A stretch of 20,173 nt of DNA from CAYSLU01 sp964431965 (GTDB lineage Bacteria; Verrucomicrobiota; Kiritimatiellia; CAIKKV01; CAYSLU01): NCBI GenBank assembly GCA_964431965.1, contig CAYSLU010000098.1:1-20173 (forward strand), given 5' to 3'. The notes beneath the pieces were generated by a model that did no database searches, was not told where the DNA came from, and saw only the letters and a program-made list of their open reading frames with translations. Positions 8,600 through 15,850 of the stretch are shown in pieces. The translations under genes and the position numbers were made by a program. Every line of letters begins with the position of its first letter. The stretch's first letter is position 1.

Positions 8600-9966
8600 A
8601 GTCAGGCCAGCCCCTCTCCCTCGGCATCATCAGCCTCGGCTGTGCCAAGAATCTTGTCGATTCGGAGCACATGATGACGTCGCTGCGCGAACAGGGCATC
8701 GCGCTCGCCCCGTCTCCCGAGGAGGCGACGGTCGTGCTCGTCAACACCTGCGCGTTCATTCGCGATGCGCAGGAGGAGTCGGTTGACGCGATCCTGGATG
8801 CGTGTGCGCTGAAGAAGAAGGGGCCGTGCCGGGCTGTCATCGTGGCCGGGTGCCTGCCGCAGCGGTATCGCGACGATCTGCAGCGCTCCTTTCCCGAGGT
8901 GGATGCGTTCATCGGGCTCGACGAAATCGAGCGGGTGGGTGAGATCGCCAAGCGAGCGGCCGGCGGCGAGCGCGGCATCCTCGAGGTGCCGCCCCAGTCC
9001 CGCCGCCTGTTCGAGCCGGCCGCGGATCGCATCCTGCTGACCGGCGGAACCTACGCCTACGTGAAGATCGCCGAGGGCTGCAACCACCGGTGCGCGTTCT
9101 GCGCCATCCCGCTGATCCGCGGGCGCTATCGGTCGCGGCCGCTCAAGGCGATCGTTCGCGAGGTGGAGTCGCTGCTGGAGCGAGGCGTTCGCGAGGTGAA
9201 CCTGATCTCCCAGGACACGACGGGGTACGGGCTGGACTGCAAGACCGGCGGCAAGATCCCGGACCTGGTCCGCGCGCTCGGAAAGATCGGGGGAACGTTC
9301 TGGATCCGGCTGCTCTATGGCTATCCGGCCCGCCTGACGGACGCGCTCCTCGACGCCATGGCGGAGACTCCGCACGTGTGCCGCTACCTCGACATTCCCG
9401 TCCAGCACAGCCACCCCGACGTGCTCCGGGCCATGGGCCGCTCGGAGACCGTGCGCGCGGTGCGGCGGCTGCCGACGTGGGCTCGCGAGCGGCTTCCCGG
9501 CGTGACGCTCCGCACGACCTGCCTGGTTGGCCACCCTGGCGAGACCGGCGACTGCTTCCGGCACCTGCTCGACTACGTTCAGGAGGCCAAGTTCGACCGG
9601 CTGGGCTCGTTCGCGTTCTCGCCCGAGGATGGGACGACGGCGAAGTCGCTTCCCGGTCAGGTGGCGGCGTCCGTGGCGCGAAGCCGCCGCGATATGCTCA
9701 TGGAAGTGCAGCAGTCCGTCGTCCGCGATCATGCCGCGAAGCTCGTTGGACATCGCGAGACGGTCCTGATAGAAAAGCGCGCCGCGACAAAGGGCGTGTG
9801 GATCGGCCGATCGGCCCGGCATGCGCCGGACGTTGACGGCGAGATTCACGTGTCCGGGCTGGGCGCGGGCGAGCATGCGGGCACCTTCGTCGAAGTCGAC
9901 TATACCGCCGTGGACGGCTACGACATGCGCGCGGCGAAGGCGACGTCTGCCGGTCGGAGTCGATGA
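8596..9966 (+). CDS. rimO: Ribosomal protein S12 methylthiotransferase RimO
   Basis: RimO is a radical-SAM enzyme that methylthiolates the conserved Asp of ribosomal protein S12 (Asp89 in E. coli). The 456-residue protein has the UPF0004 domain with three cluster-binding cysteines (Cys16 in LGCAKNLVDSE, Cys52 in NTCAF, Cys86 in AGCLPQR). The radical-SAM CxxxCxxC follows (Cys162, 166, 169 in CNHRCAFC), then a C-terminal TRAM domain (about 385-450). The KNLVDSE signature separates RimO from the tRNA enzyme MiaB. The ATG at 8596 overlaps the rodZ stop (ATGA) and places Met 15 residues before the first cluster Cys, as usual; the open frame extends further upstream but only as antiframe of rodZ. 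The stop overlaps pgsA the same way. Confidence 0.97.
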   Translation: MKSGQPLSLGIISLGCAKNLVDSEHMMTSLREQGIALAPSPEEATVVLVNTCAFIRDAQEESVDAILDACALKKKGPCRAVIVAGCLPQRYRDDLQRSFPEVDAFIGLDEIERVGEIAKRAAGGERGILEVPPQSRRLFEPAADRILLTGGTYAYVKIAEGCNHRCAFCAIPLIRGRYRSRPLKAIVREVESLLERGVREVNLISQDTTGYGLDCKTGGKIPDLVRALGKIGGTFWIRLLYGYPARLTDALLDAMAETPHVCRYLDIPVQHSHPDVLRAMGRSETVRAVRRLPTWARERLPGVTLRTTCLVGHPGETGDCFRHLLDYVQEAKFDRLGSFAFSPEDGTTAKSLPGQVAASVARSRRDMLMEVQQSVVRDHAAKLVGHRETVLIEKRAATKGVWIGRSARHAPDVDGEIHVSGLGAGEHAGTFVEVDYTAVDGYDMRAAKATSAGRSR

Positions 9967-10571
9967 ACCTTCCGAACCAGTTGACCGTGGCTCGGATCGG
10001 GATGACCTTCCTCATGGTGGTCTTCCTGACCACGCCCGGCATTCCGTTTGGCAAGACAATCGCCTTGGCGATCTTTGTCGCGGCCAGCATTACGGACTAC
10101 TGGGACGGGCGCCTGGCCCGCTCGTCGAACCGCATCACCGCCTTCGGCCAGCTGATGGACCCGCTTGCGGACAAGGTGCTCGTGTGCGCGGCCTTCGTCA
10201 GCTTCGTTGCGATCGACCAGATCGTGCCGGCCTGGGTCGTGATCACCATCATCACCCGCGAGTTCCTGGTGACGGGCCTGCGCCTGCTGGCCGTCGGCAA
10301 GGGCCGGATCCTCGAGGCGGGGCGCTTCGGCAAGCACAAGACGGTCTGGCAGATCGTCGTGATCGTGGTCGTCATCACGGGCCTGGCGCTGCGCGAGGAC
10401 CTGATTCCGCTGCTGCCCGTGCCGGACTTCCGGGCCGTCTTTCACGAGTATTACAGCGGGTACTTCACCTATCTCACGCACCTGCTGTCGGCCGGTGCGG
10501 CTTTCCTGACCGTCGTGTCCGGCGTGGTGTATTACTGGGAGAACCGCGACCTGGTCATGGAGCATATCTGA
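9963..10571 (+). CDS. pgsA: CDP-diacylglycerol-glycerol-3-phosphate 3-phosphatidyltransferase
   Basis: PgsA makes phosphatidylglycerophosphate from CDP-diacylglycerol and glycerol-3-phosphate, the first committed step to phosphatidylglycerol and cardiolipin, in the inner membrane. The 202-residue integral membrane protein contains the complete CDP-alcohol phosphotransferase motif D-x2-D-G-x2-A-R-x8-G-x3-D-x3-D (Asp45, Asp48, Gly49, Ala52, Arg53, Gly62, Asp66, Asp70). The opening MNLPNQLTVARI is typical. Several hydrophobic helices follow. It begins inside the rimO stop (ATGA). Other CDP-alcohol phosphotransferases share the motif, but length, N-terminus and the rimO/HTH context favour PgsA. 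Confidence 0.94.
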   Translation: MNLPNQLTVARIGMTFLMVVFLTTPGIPFGKTIALAIFVAASITDYWDGRLARSSNRITAFGQLMDPLADKVLVCAAFVSFVAIDQIVPAWVVITIITREFLVTGLRLLAVGKGRILEAGRFGKHKTVWQIVVIVVVITGLALREDLIPLLPVPDFRAVFHEYYSGYFTYLTHLLSAGAAFLTVVSGVVYYWENRDLVMEHI

Positions 10572-10578
10572 ACCCGCC

Positions 10579-10610
10579 GGCCTGAGTGCTCCATCCGGGG
10601 CGCTCCGGCC
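10579..10610 (+). terminator. GC-rich hairpin after pgsA, possible terminator without U-tract
   Basis: GAGTGCTCC (10584-10592) pairs with GGGGCGCTC (10597-10605) over nine positions with two G-U pairs and a 4-base loop. An outer GGCC/GGCC stem (10579-10582 with 10607-10610) extends it past one mismatch. It starts eight bases after the pgsA stop. The following bases are not T-rich, so termination would be inefficient or would need Rho; it could equally be an mRNA-processing or stability element. Confidence 0.45.
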
Positions 10611-10632
10611 GCACAACCCGTCGCTTGCGAAC

Positions 10633-11271
10633 ATGAGCCAACAGGACTGGGACATCAAGCCGCGCAGCAAGGTCTGCCAGCGGTGCCAGAAGGCGTTCGA
10701 GGATCGGCAGCCGTACTTCACGGGGCTGAGCTTCGGGGGCGAGGAGGGCTACCAGCGCATCGACTGCTGCGAGCCCTGCTGGGGGCCGCAGAACCGGGAC
10801 GTGACCTACTACAGCTATTGGCAGGGCCTGTTCCGGCTCCCGCCGGCCGAGCCGGACCGGACGGTGCGCAAGGAAGACGCCGAGACGCTTCTGCGCCGCC
10901 TCATGGAGCGGAAGGACGAGGCCAGGCGGAATGCCATCTACATCCTCGCCGTCATGCTCGAGCGCCAGCGCCTGTTCGCGCACACCGAGACGCAGACGCG
11001 ACTCGATGGCGTGCGCGTCCTCGTCTACGAACACAAGAAGACCGGAGAGATCTTCCTCATCCCCGACCCCCAGCTGCGGCTCGATCAGCTCGACTACGTG
11101 CAGGAGGAAGTCATGGCCCTTCTCACGGCGCCCGATGCCGTGCTGGGCGTCACGCCGGACGGATCGGCGGAAGCACCTGCGGTCGCCGCCCCGGCTGAGC
11201 CCCAGCCATCCGAGCCCGCGGAGCCGACGGTGCCGGCGGCCGCCGAAGCGACCGAGGCCGAGCGTGCTTGA
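10633..11271 (+). CDS. Uncharacterised protein with CxxC and CCxxC cluster
   Basis: I do not recognise a named family. The 212-residue product has a Cys-rich N-terminus (Cys15, Cys18, Cys45, Cys46, Cys49: CQRC and CCEPC) that looks like a zinc-binding treble clef or ribbon. A charged helical segment follows (about 80-115), then a short beta segment (VRVLVYEHKKTGEIFLIPD) and a Pro/Ala/Glu-rich disordered tail (about 177-212). It has no signal peptide or membrane helix, so it is probably cytoplasmic. No convincing Shine-Dalgarno is seen before the ATG, which lies 61 bases after pgsA. Its end overlaps the D-aminoacylase gene by eight bases, so the two are probably cotranscribed. The codon pattern and conserved-looking Cys pairs make a real gene very likely. 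Confidence 0.8.
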   Translation: MSQQDWDIKPRSKVCQRCQKAFEDRQPYFTGLSFGGEEGYQRIDCCEPCWGPQNRDVTYYSYWQGLFRLPPAEPDRTVRKEDAETLLRRLMERKDEARRNAIYILAVMLERQRLFAHTETQTRLDGVRVLVYEHKKTGEIFLIPDPQLRLDQLDYVQEEVMALLTAPDAVLGVTPDGSAEAPAVAAPAEPQPSEPAEPTVPAAAEATEAERA

Positions 11272-12814
11272 CGTCCGGATCACCGGCGGGACCGTGTACG
11301 ACGGGGCCGGGTCGCCACCGTGCGTGTGCGACATCGGGATCGCCTCCGGCCGCATCGCGGAGGTCGGCGACCTCTCGGCGGCCGAGTCGCGTCGGACGAT
11401 ACCCGCATCCGGCCGAATGGTCTGCCCGGGTTTCATCGACGTCCATTCGCACTCGGACACGTACCTGCTGATCGAGCCCTCCGCGCCCAGCAAGGTGTGG
11501 CAGGGCGTGACCACCGAGGTGGTCGGCAACTGCGGCGCGTCCGCCGCGCCGCTCGTCGGGCGCTATCACATGCCGTCCGACTGGAAGGACAAGACCTACC
11601 CGTGCCGCTGGAGCAGCGTGGCCGAGTACCGGCAGGCGTTGGACCAGGCTCGCCCGGCCGTCAACGTCTACGCCCTCGTCGGTCACAACACGCTGCGGTC
11701 GGGCGTAATGGGGCACGAGGCCCGCGCGGCGTCTGCCGCCGAGCGGGCGGAGATGGAGCGGTTGCTGGAGCGCGCCCTGGAGGAAGGGGCGCGGGGGCTC
11801 AGCACCGGGCTCATCTACTCGCCGGGCATGTTTGCACCGACGGATGAGATCGCGGCCCTGGCCGAGGTCGTCGCGCGCCGGGGCGGCATCTACACGTCCC
11901 ACATGCGCAGCGAGAGCCGGAAGTTGCTCGAGGCGATCGACGAGACGATCGGCTATGGCCGGGCAACTGGCGGCCGGGTGGAGATCTCGCACCTCAAGAC
12001 GTCCGGACAGGCAAACTGGGGGCTGCGGGACCAGGCGCTCGAGCGGATCCGGCGCGCGCGCGCCGAGGGGATACATGTGGCTGCGGACCGCTATCCCTAC
12101 ACGGCCGCGTGCACGGACATGGATGTCATGCTGCCGGAATGGGCGTCCGCCGGCGGGCGTGAGGCGATTCTGGCCCGGCTTCGCGATCGGGCCGAGCGTC
12201 GGCGCATCCGCGACGAAATGGCGGCCGCGCGCGCCCCCGAGTATTGGAGGACCGTTGTCGTGGGCTCCACCCGGCAGGTGTCGTTCCGGGGCCAGTCGCT
12301 CGTCGCGGTGGCCGCGCAGCTCGGGCTCGAGCCCGTCGATGCCGCCCTCGAGCTCATCGAGTCGGACGAGCTCAAGACGAGCGCCTTCTTCTTCGGCATG
12401 AGCGAGGAGAACATGTGGACCATCCTCGCCGAGCCGTTCGTGATGATCGGAAGCGACGCCTCGCTGCGCGCCACCGCCGGGCCGTTGAGTGAGGACTACC
12501 CCCATCCGCGCGCCTACGGCGCTTTTCCGCGATTCCTGCGCGCGGCGCTCGACGGCCGGACCGTGCCGGTGGCGGAGGCCATCCGCAAGATGACGTCCCT
12601 GCCGGCCGACCACTTCGGCATGGCGGGACGTGGCCGGATCGTGGCAGGCGCACACGCGGACCTGCTGGTCCTCGACCCGTCCGCCATTGCCGAGGAGTCC
12701 ACGTTTGCCGACCCGCACCGCTATGCCCGCGGCGTCGAGCACATGATGGTGAACGGCTGCCTGACCATCGACGACGGCCGCCTGACCGGTGATCGGGCCG
12801 GGCGGATGATCTGA
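11264..12814 (+). CDS. N-acyl-D-amino-acid deacylase (D-aminoacylase), amidohydrolase superfamily
   Basis: Enzymes of this family hydrolyse N-acyl-D-amino acids to the D-amino acid and a carboxylate, often in recycling of D-amino-acid material. The 516-residue protein has the amidohydrolase layout: a small beta domain at each end (RITGGTVYDGAG; HADLLVLDP, then MMVNGCLTIDDG) around a TIM barrel. Metal and catalytic residues correspond to the known D-aminoacylase set: HSH at 61-63, Cys90 (VGNCGAS), His213 (TSHMRSE), His243 (ISHLK) and Asp398 (IGSDAS). I chose the GTG at 11264 because GAGG (11254-11257) lies six bases upstream and the protein then starts at the first beta strand; the long upstream open frame is antiframe of the previous gene. 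Related enzymes act on dihydropyrimidines or other N-acyl compounds, so the substrate is inferred. Confidence 0.9.
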   Translation: MLDVRITGGTVYDGAGSPPCVCDIGIASGRIAEVGDLSAAESRRTIPASGRMVCPGFIDVHSHSDTYLLIEPSAPSKVWQGVTTEVVGNCGASAAPLVGRYHMPSDWKDKTYPCRWSSVAEYRQALDQARPAVNVYALVGHNTLRSGVMGHEARAASAAERAEMERLLERALEEGARGLSTGLIYSPGMFAPTDEIAALAEVVARRGGIYTSHMRSESRKLLEAIDETIGYGRATGGRVEISHLKTSGQANWGLRDQALERIRRARAEGIHVAADRYPYTAACTDMDVMLPEWASAGGREAILARLRDRAERRRIRDEMAAARAPEYWRTVVVGSTRQVSFRGQSLVAVAAQLGLEPVDAALELIESDELKTSAFFFGMSEENMWTILAEPFVMIGSDASLRATAGPLSEDYPHPRAYGAFPRFLRAALDGRTVPVAEAIRKMTSLPADHFGMAGRGRIVAGAHADLLVLDPSAIAEESTFADPHRYARGVEHMMVNGCLTIDDGRLTGDRAGRMI

Positions 12815-12818
12815 GCCG

Positions 12819-13478
12819 TCAGCTCGCGACCGCGAGGTGACGCGGGGACACCGGATCGCCGGGTTCGGCATCATCGCCTTCATCCTGGGCCAGCATCTCG
12901 CTCACTTCGCACCACGGCTTTTGGAAGCACTCCTCACACGCGCCGCCGCAGCCGGTCAGGTGGGTGACCGTCCTGGGACCGACGAACTCGAAGTCGGTTT
13001 GGGCCAGCTCGGTTCGGAGGTACGCATAGACTAGCCGGATCGGCACTTGGGGAGGGATGTCCACGGCAACGTTGCGGCTGGTCAGTTGGCCGATGAGGCC
13101 GGCGTAGACCCGTTCGAGTTGGGCATCGTCCAGAGCGGCGGCCTCTGGCAGGGCAAGCGCTTCTGCGCGCAATGACCACGACAGCGCCCGCCCCTGCATC
13201 CACCGTTCGAACCGGATCCAGTCGGAATCGGGGGCGCAATCGGGTTCGACCGGCGGAAACCGGTAGCCCATGCGCTCCAGGGCGCGGCGGCTGGGGGAAC
13301 GGCGGTACGTGCACGCCCAGTCCAGCAGGTGTCGCAACCGCTGATTCTCCTGTTCGATGGTGCCGACCCCGGGCGGGCAGACGTCGCCCGGGTTCAGCTC
13401 CATTTCGGCGAACAAGGCTTTCAGCCTCCGGTTCTCCGCCGCCTGATCCAGTGCCCGGTCCAGTATCTCCTGCTTCAT
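12819..13478 (-). CDS. Uncharacterised protein with C-terminal C-x3-C-x2-C-x5-C cluster
   Basis: I do not recognise this 219-residue protein. Residues 1-55 are charged and helical, likely a short coiled coil. The middle (about 85-165) is mixed alpha/beta with a conserved-looking SRNVAVDIPPQVPIRLVYAYL. Near the end lie four cysteines (177, 181, 184, 190) in GCGGACEECFQKPWCE, which could bind zinc or an iron-sulfur cluster; the C-x3-C-x2-C spacing matches radical-SAM motifs, but position and size do not fit that superfamily. The start is decided by AGGAGA five bases before the ATG on the minus strand. The gene converges on the D-aminoacylase with four bases between stops and is divergent from the alpha-galactosidase. 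No signal peptide or membrane helix is visible. Confidence 0.8.
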   Translation of the reverse strand: MKQEILDRALDQAAENRRLKALFAEMELNPGDVCPPGVGTIEQENQRLRHLLDWACTYRRSPSRRALERMGYRFPPVEPDCAPDSDWIRFERWMQGRALSWSLRAEALALPEAAALDDAQLERVYAGLIGQLTSRNVAVDIPPQVPIRLVYAYLRTELAQTDFEFVGPRTVTHLTGCGGACEECFQKPWCEVSEMLAQDEGDDAEPGDPVSPRHLAVAS

Positions 13479-13645
13479 CTGTGTCTCCTGCTGATGGTTG
13501 ATTCGGGAGGATCACCCGACCTCCATGTATGAGAAGAAACGAGAGGGGCGGCTTTCCGAAAATTGTGGCGGCGGCGTGCGGGAGGGGTACTCCCCTCCAA
13601 CCGCCTTTCCGCTTGCTTGTCGCCGGGCCGCCTCGGCATTCTCGG
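13479..13645. promoter_or_regulatory. Divergent intergenic region with a 7-bp hairpin
   Basis: This 167-base space separates two divergently read genes and must carry their promoters, though I cannot assign convincing -35/-10 boxes. It contains a perfect hairpin, GGAGGGG (13581-13587) with CCCCTCC (13592-13598) around the loop TACT. The hairpin could act in the alpha-galactosidase leader or be part of an operator. Confidence 0.4.
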
Positions 13646-15028
13646 ATGCAAATGAGCAACCGAAATGGACTCGCGACCGTTCCGCCCATGGGCTGGAACA
13701 GCTACACCTGCTATGGAATCACGGTTCGCGAGCACGAGGTAAGGGCCGCGGCCGCTTACATGGCGGAGCATCTGTCTCCGTGCGGCTGGCAGTATGTTGT
13801 CATCGACGGGATGTGGTATCAGGACACGGGTCCCCTGCCGGGAGAAGCGCCGTGGAAGCCGGCGTTCATCCATCCGCTTCAGTACTCGGAAATCCGGGCC
13901 CAGTACGCGGAGCCGAGGATCGAGCCGCTGCCGCTGCGGTTCGATCCGTTCGGGCGGCTCTTGCCGGACGTGCGCCGCTTCCCGTCGTCCGCCGGTGAGG
14001 CAGGGCTTCGTCCGCTGGCCGACTTCATTCACGGGCTTGGCCTGAAGCAGGGGATCCACATCATGCGCGGTATTCCGGGGCAGGCGGTGGAGGGAAACTA
14101 TCCGATCCAGGGGACGGCGTACCGGGCGCGGGAGATCGGCGACACGACCGATGTGTGCCCGTGGTGGCAGGGCATGTGCGGCATGAAGATGGCGCATCCG
14201 GGGGCCCAGGCCTACTACGACTCGATCATGGCGCTATACGCCTCGTGGGGCGTGGATTTCATCAAGGCCGACGATATGGGCGTTCCGCTCTATCAGGCGG
14301 CGCACGTCGAAGCCCTGTCTCGAGCCATTGAACGCTGCGGTCGTCCGATCGTGCTGAATGTCTCGACGGGCTGCGCCGACGACACCAGCTGCGCCGAGCA
14401 TCGGAAAGCGAACTGCGAGATGTGGCGCATCGGTCCCGATCTTCACGACGAGTGGTCGCAGGTTCGCGCGACGTTCGATTTCCTGCCGCGCTGGATGGTG
14501 CACAGTGGGCCGGGCCACTGGCCGGATCCCGACATGCTGCCGTTCGGCCGGATCCACATGCGCGAGTGGGAAGCGGCGGTCGGCCATCCCCGCGTGACGC
14601 GGCTGAGCCGGGACGAGCAGCGCGCGACCATGACCCTCTGGTGCATCAGTCGCTCGCCCCTGATGCTGGCCGGCGAACTGCCGTCGACCGACAGTTGGAC
14701 GCTTCAGTTGGTCACCAATCCCGAGGTGCTCGCCGTTGACCAGCGGAGTTCGGCGGGTCGCGAAGTCTTCCGGCAAGGAGAGACCCGTGTATGGGATGCG
14801 GCTGCGGACGATGGCCAAAGCCGCTATATCGCGTGCTTCAACCTGGGGGACGAATCGGCCGTGACGGTGCGGCTGCCCTTTGCGGAACTGTCGCTCCCGT
14901 CGAACTGCACGGTTCGTGACCTGTGGGACCGGAAGGACCTGGGAGCGTTCCGGGGTTCCGTGCCGGCCGACGTGCCCCCGCACGGCGCGCGGCTGTTCCG
15001 GATGACTCCGGTGAGGAGCGCGGAGTAG
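13646..15028 (+). CDS. Alpha-galactosidase-like glycoside hydrolase, GH27 type
   Basis: GH27 retaining enzymes release terminal alpha-galactose or related sugars. From the ATG at 13646 the protein has 460 residues: a TIM barrel beginning VPPMGWNSY, then a short C-terminal beta domain. The expected nucleophile is Asp209 in VDFIKADD, and the acid/base is Asp265 in RIGPDLHDEW; the stretches VVIDGMW and HSGPGHWPDPDML also fit the family. The substrate-loop segment GIHIMRGIPGQAVEGN is unlike the plant/animal GIYSDAG version and belongs to a bacterial subgroup. The frame is open back to 13529, but that N-terminal extension looks non-conserved; ATGs at 13646 and 13652 fit the family start, with no good Shine-Dalgarno for either. 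No signal peptide is visible, so it is probably cytoplasmic and acts on imported sugars. Exact substrate unknown. Confidence 0.87.
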   Translation: MQMSNRNGLATVPPMGWNSYTCYGITVREHEVRAAAAYMAEHLSPCGWQYVVIDGMWYQDTGPLPGEAPWKPAFIHPLQYSEIRAQYAEPRIEPLPLRFDPFGRLLPDVRRFPSSAGEAGLRPLADFIHGLGLKQGIHIMRGIPGQAVEGNYPIQGTAYRAREIGDTTDVCPWWQGMCGMKMAHPGAQAYYDSIMALYASWGVDFIKADDMGVPLYQAAHVEALSRAIERCGRPIVLNVSTGCADDTSCAEHRKANCEMWRIGPDLHDEWSQVRATFDFLPRWMVHSGPGHWPDPDMLPFGRIHMREWEAAVGHPRVTRLSRDEQRATMTLWCISRSPLMLAGELPSTDSWTLQLVTNPEVLAVDQRSSAGREVFRQGETRVWDAAADDGQSRYIACFNLGDESAVTVRLPFAELSLPSNCTVRDLWDRKDLGAFRGSVPADVPPHGARLFRMTPVRSAE

Positions 15029-15083
15029 CGCCGTCCCGTTTCGGATCAGAGGATGAGCTTGGCGATACGAGACAGGCATCGAT

Positions 15084-15111
15084 GTTGAACGTTGAGCGTT
15101 GGACGTTGACA
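15084..15111. repeat. Four tandem copies of a degenerate 7-mer (GTTGRRC)
   Basis: GTTGAAC, GTTGAGC, GTTGGAC and GTTGACA follow each other without spacing (15084, 15091, 15098, 15105). The unit length of seven and absence of a gene argue for a non-coding repeat. From memory, similar intergenic blocks occur in draft genomes of PVC bacteria, which I cannot verify here. Confidence 0.7.
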
Positions 15112-15132
15112 CGATTTCCGGGTGCATGTCCG

Positions 15133-15170
15133 TCCTGTCGGAATCCTGTAGAGTCCTGCCAATCCTGTCA
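15133..15170. repeat. Four near-tandem copies of a TCCTG(T/C) unit, period 9-11
   Basis: TCCTG occurs at 15133, 15144, 15154 and 15163, each followed by TC, TA or CC. On the minus strand this reads as repeated (A)CAGGATT/CAGGACT units. The shortening period and sequence drift suggest a decayed spaced repeat array rather than coding sequence. Confidence 0.6.
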
Positions 15171-15416
15171 GAGAGGCGGGTTCTCCGAGTCGGCTCCAGA
15201 TACTCTGTAGCAGGACCGATCGGAACGGCCAGAAACCTGAGCCTGTTGCAGCCGTGAAAAAGAGATTGCGCCGACGTGAGCCCCCGTCGTATCTTTTCCG
15301 GTCTGAAACTGGAAGCGGGTTGGTCACGCACGTGCAGCCGACCGCAGCCAGCGGTCAGACGACGACTTAGATCAACGATCGCAACCCGTTGAAACGGAGT
15401 CGATTGAGTCCTTCGC

Positions 15417-15492
<76 letters not shown>

Positions 15493-15625
15493 ATTTCCCC
15501 GCCTCATTTCACGCTCGATCCCTGCTTGCGAATCATCGTTGCGCCCTTTTCTCACAGGGCTTTCGTGATAGATTGCGTTTCGGTCGCCGTCGCGCGGTGG
15601 CACAGTTTGGCGCGTCCGGGCGCTA

Positions 15626-15662
15626 GGGGGCAAATCCCTGACACACCCCGAGATTTGCCCCC
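15626..15662 (+). terminator. Perfect 11-bp inverted repeat downstream of tRNA-Phe
   Basis: GGGGGCAAATC (15626-15636) and GATTTGCCCCC (15652-15662) are exact reverse complements around a 15-base loop. The bases after the right arm are AATTTA, only a weak U-tract. It lies 134 bases after the tRNA. It may end the tRNA transcript or be an unrelated mobile or REP-like hairpin. Confidence 0.45.
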
Positions 15663-15729
15663 AATTTACACCCCACTTTCAGAGGGTGACGTGTCGCCAT
15701 GCAGGGACTGAGGGAGTATGGCCTCAGCA

Positions 15730-15743
15730 CGGCCTAAAGGCCG
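15730..15743. repeat. Short palindrome CGGCCT-AA-AGGCCG
   Basis: Two 6-base arms form a perfect stem with a 2-base spacer in non-coding sequence. This size and form suit a REP-like element, but only one copy is present in the window. Confidence 0.35.
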
Positions 15744-15850
15744 CACTACGAACGCCGGAACCGACTGTCTTGCTGTTCGTGGTCCGGGTGGCTCGTCGAC
15801 CATGGTGCGAATTGCTGTGGGTCGCGCGGGCGCGCTGGGGCTCAGCCCCG

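Larger units (their letters stand above)
15029..15416. other. Gene-free stretch between the alpha-galactosidase and tRNA-Phe
   Basis: I see no gene in these 388 bases. The stretch is less GC-rich than the coding flanks and carries two short degenerate repeat blocks (listed separately). It must include the tRNA-Phe promoter, but no -35/-10 pair at a sensible distance is convincing. Confidence 0.6.
15493..15850. other. Gene-free stretch downstream of tRNA-Phe
   Basis: No credible gene is seen in these 358 bases; open frames here lack codon bias and are antisense or antiframe artefacts. The stretch contains a perfect 11-bp inverted repeat and a short palindrome (listed separately), but no integrase remnant. 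Confidence 0.55.

Noticed and set aside
12822..12836. A terminator hairpin CTCGCG-AC-CGCGAG between the convergent D-aminoacylase and hypothetical gene
   Set aside because: The 2-base spacer is too small for a stable loop, no U-tract follows, and the sequence lies inside the last codons of the minus-strand gene.
13529..13645. A 39-residue N-terminal extension of the alpha-galactosidase
   Set aside because: It has no signal-peptide character or family-like sequence and no well-placed Shine-Dalgarno; the conserved domain begins just after Met at 13646/13652.
15084..15170. A possible CRISPR array
   Set aside because: Units are only 7 to about 10 bases, with no conserved 23-40-base repeats or unique spacers, and there are no cas genes.
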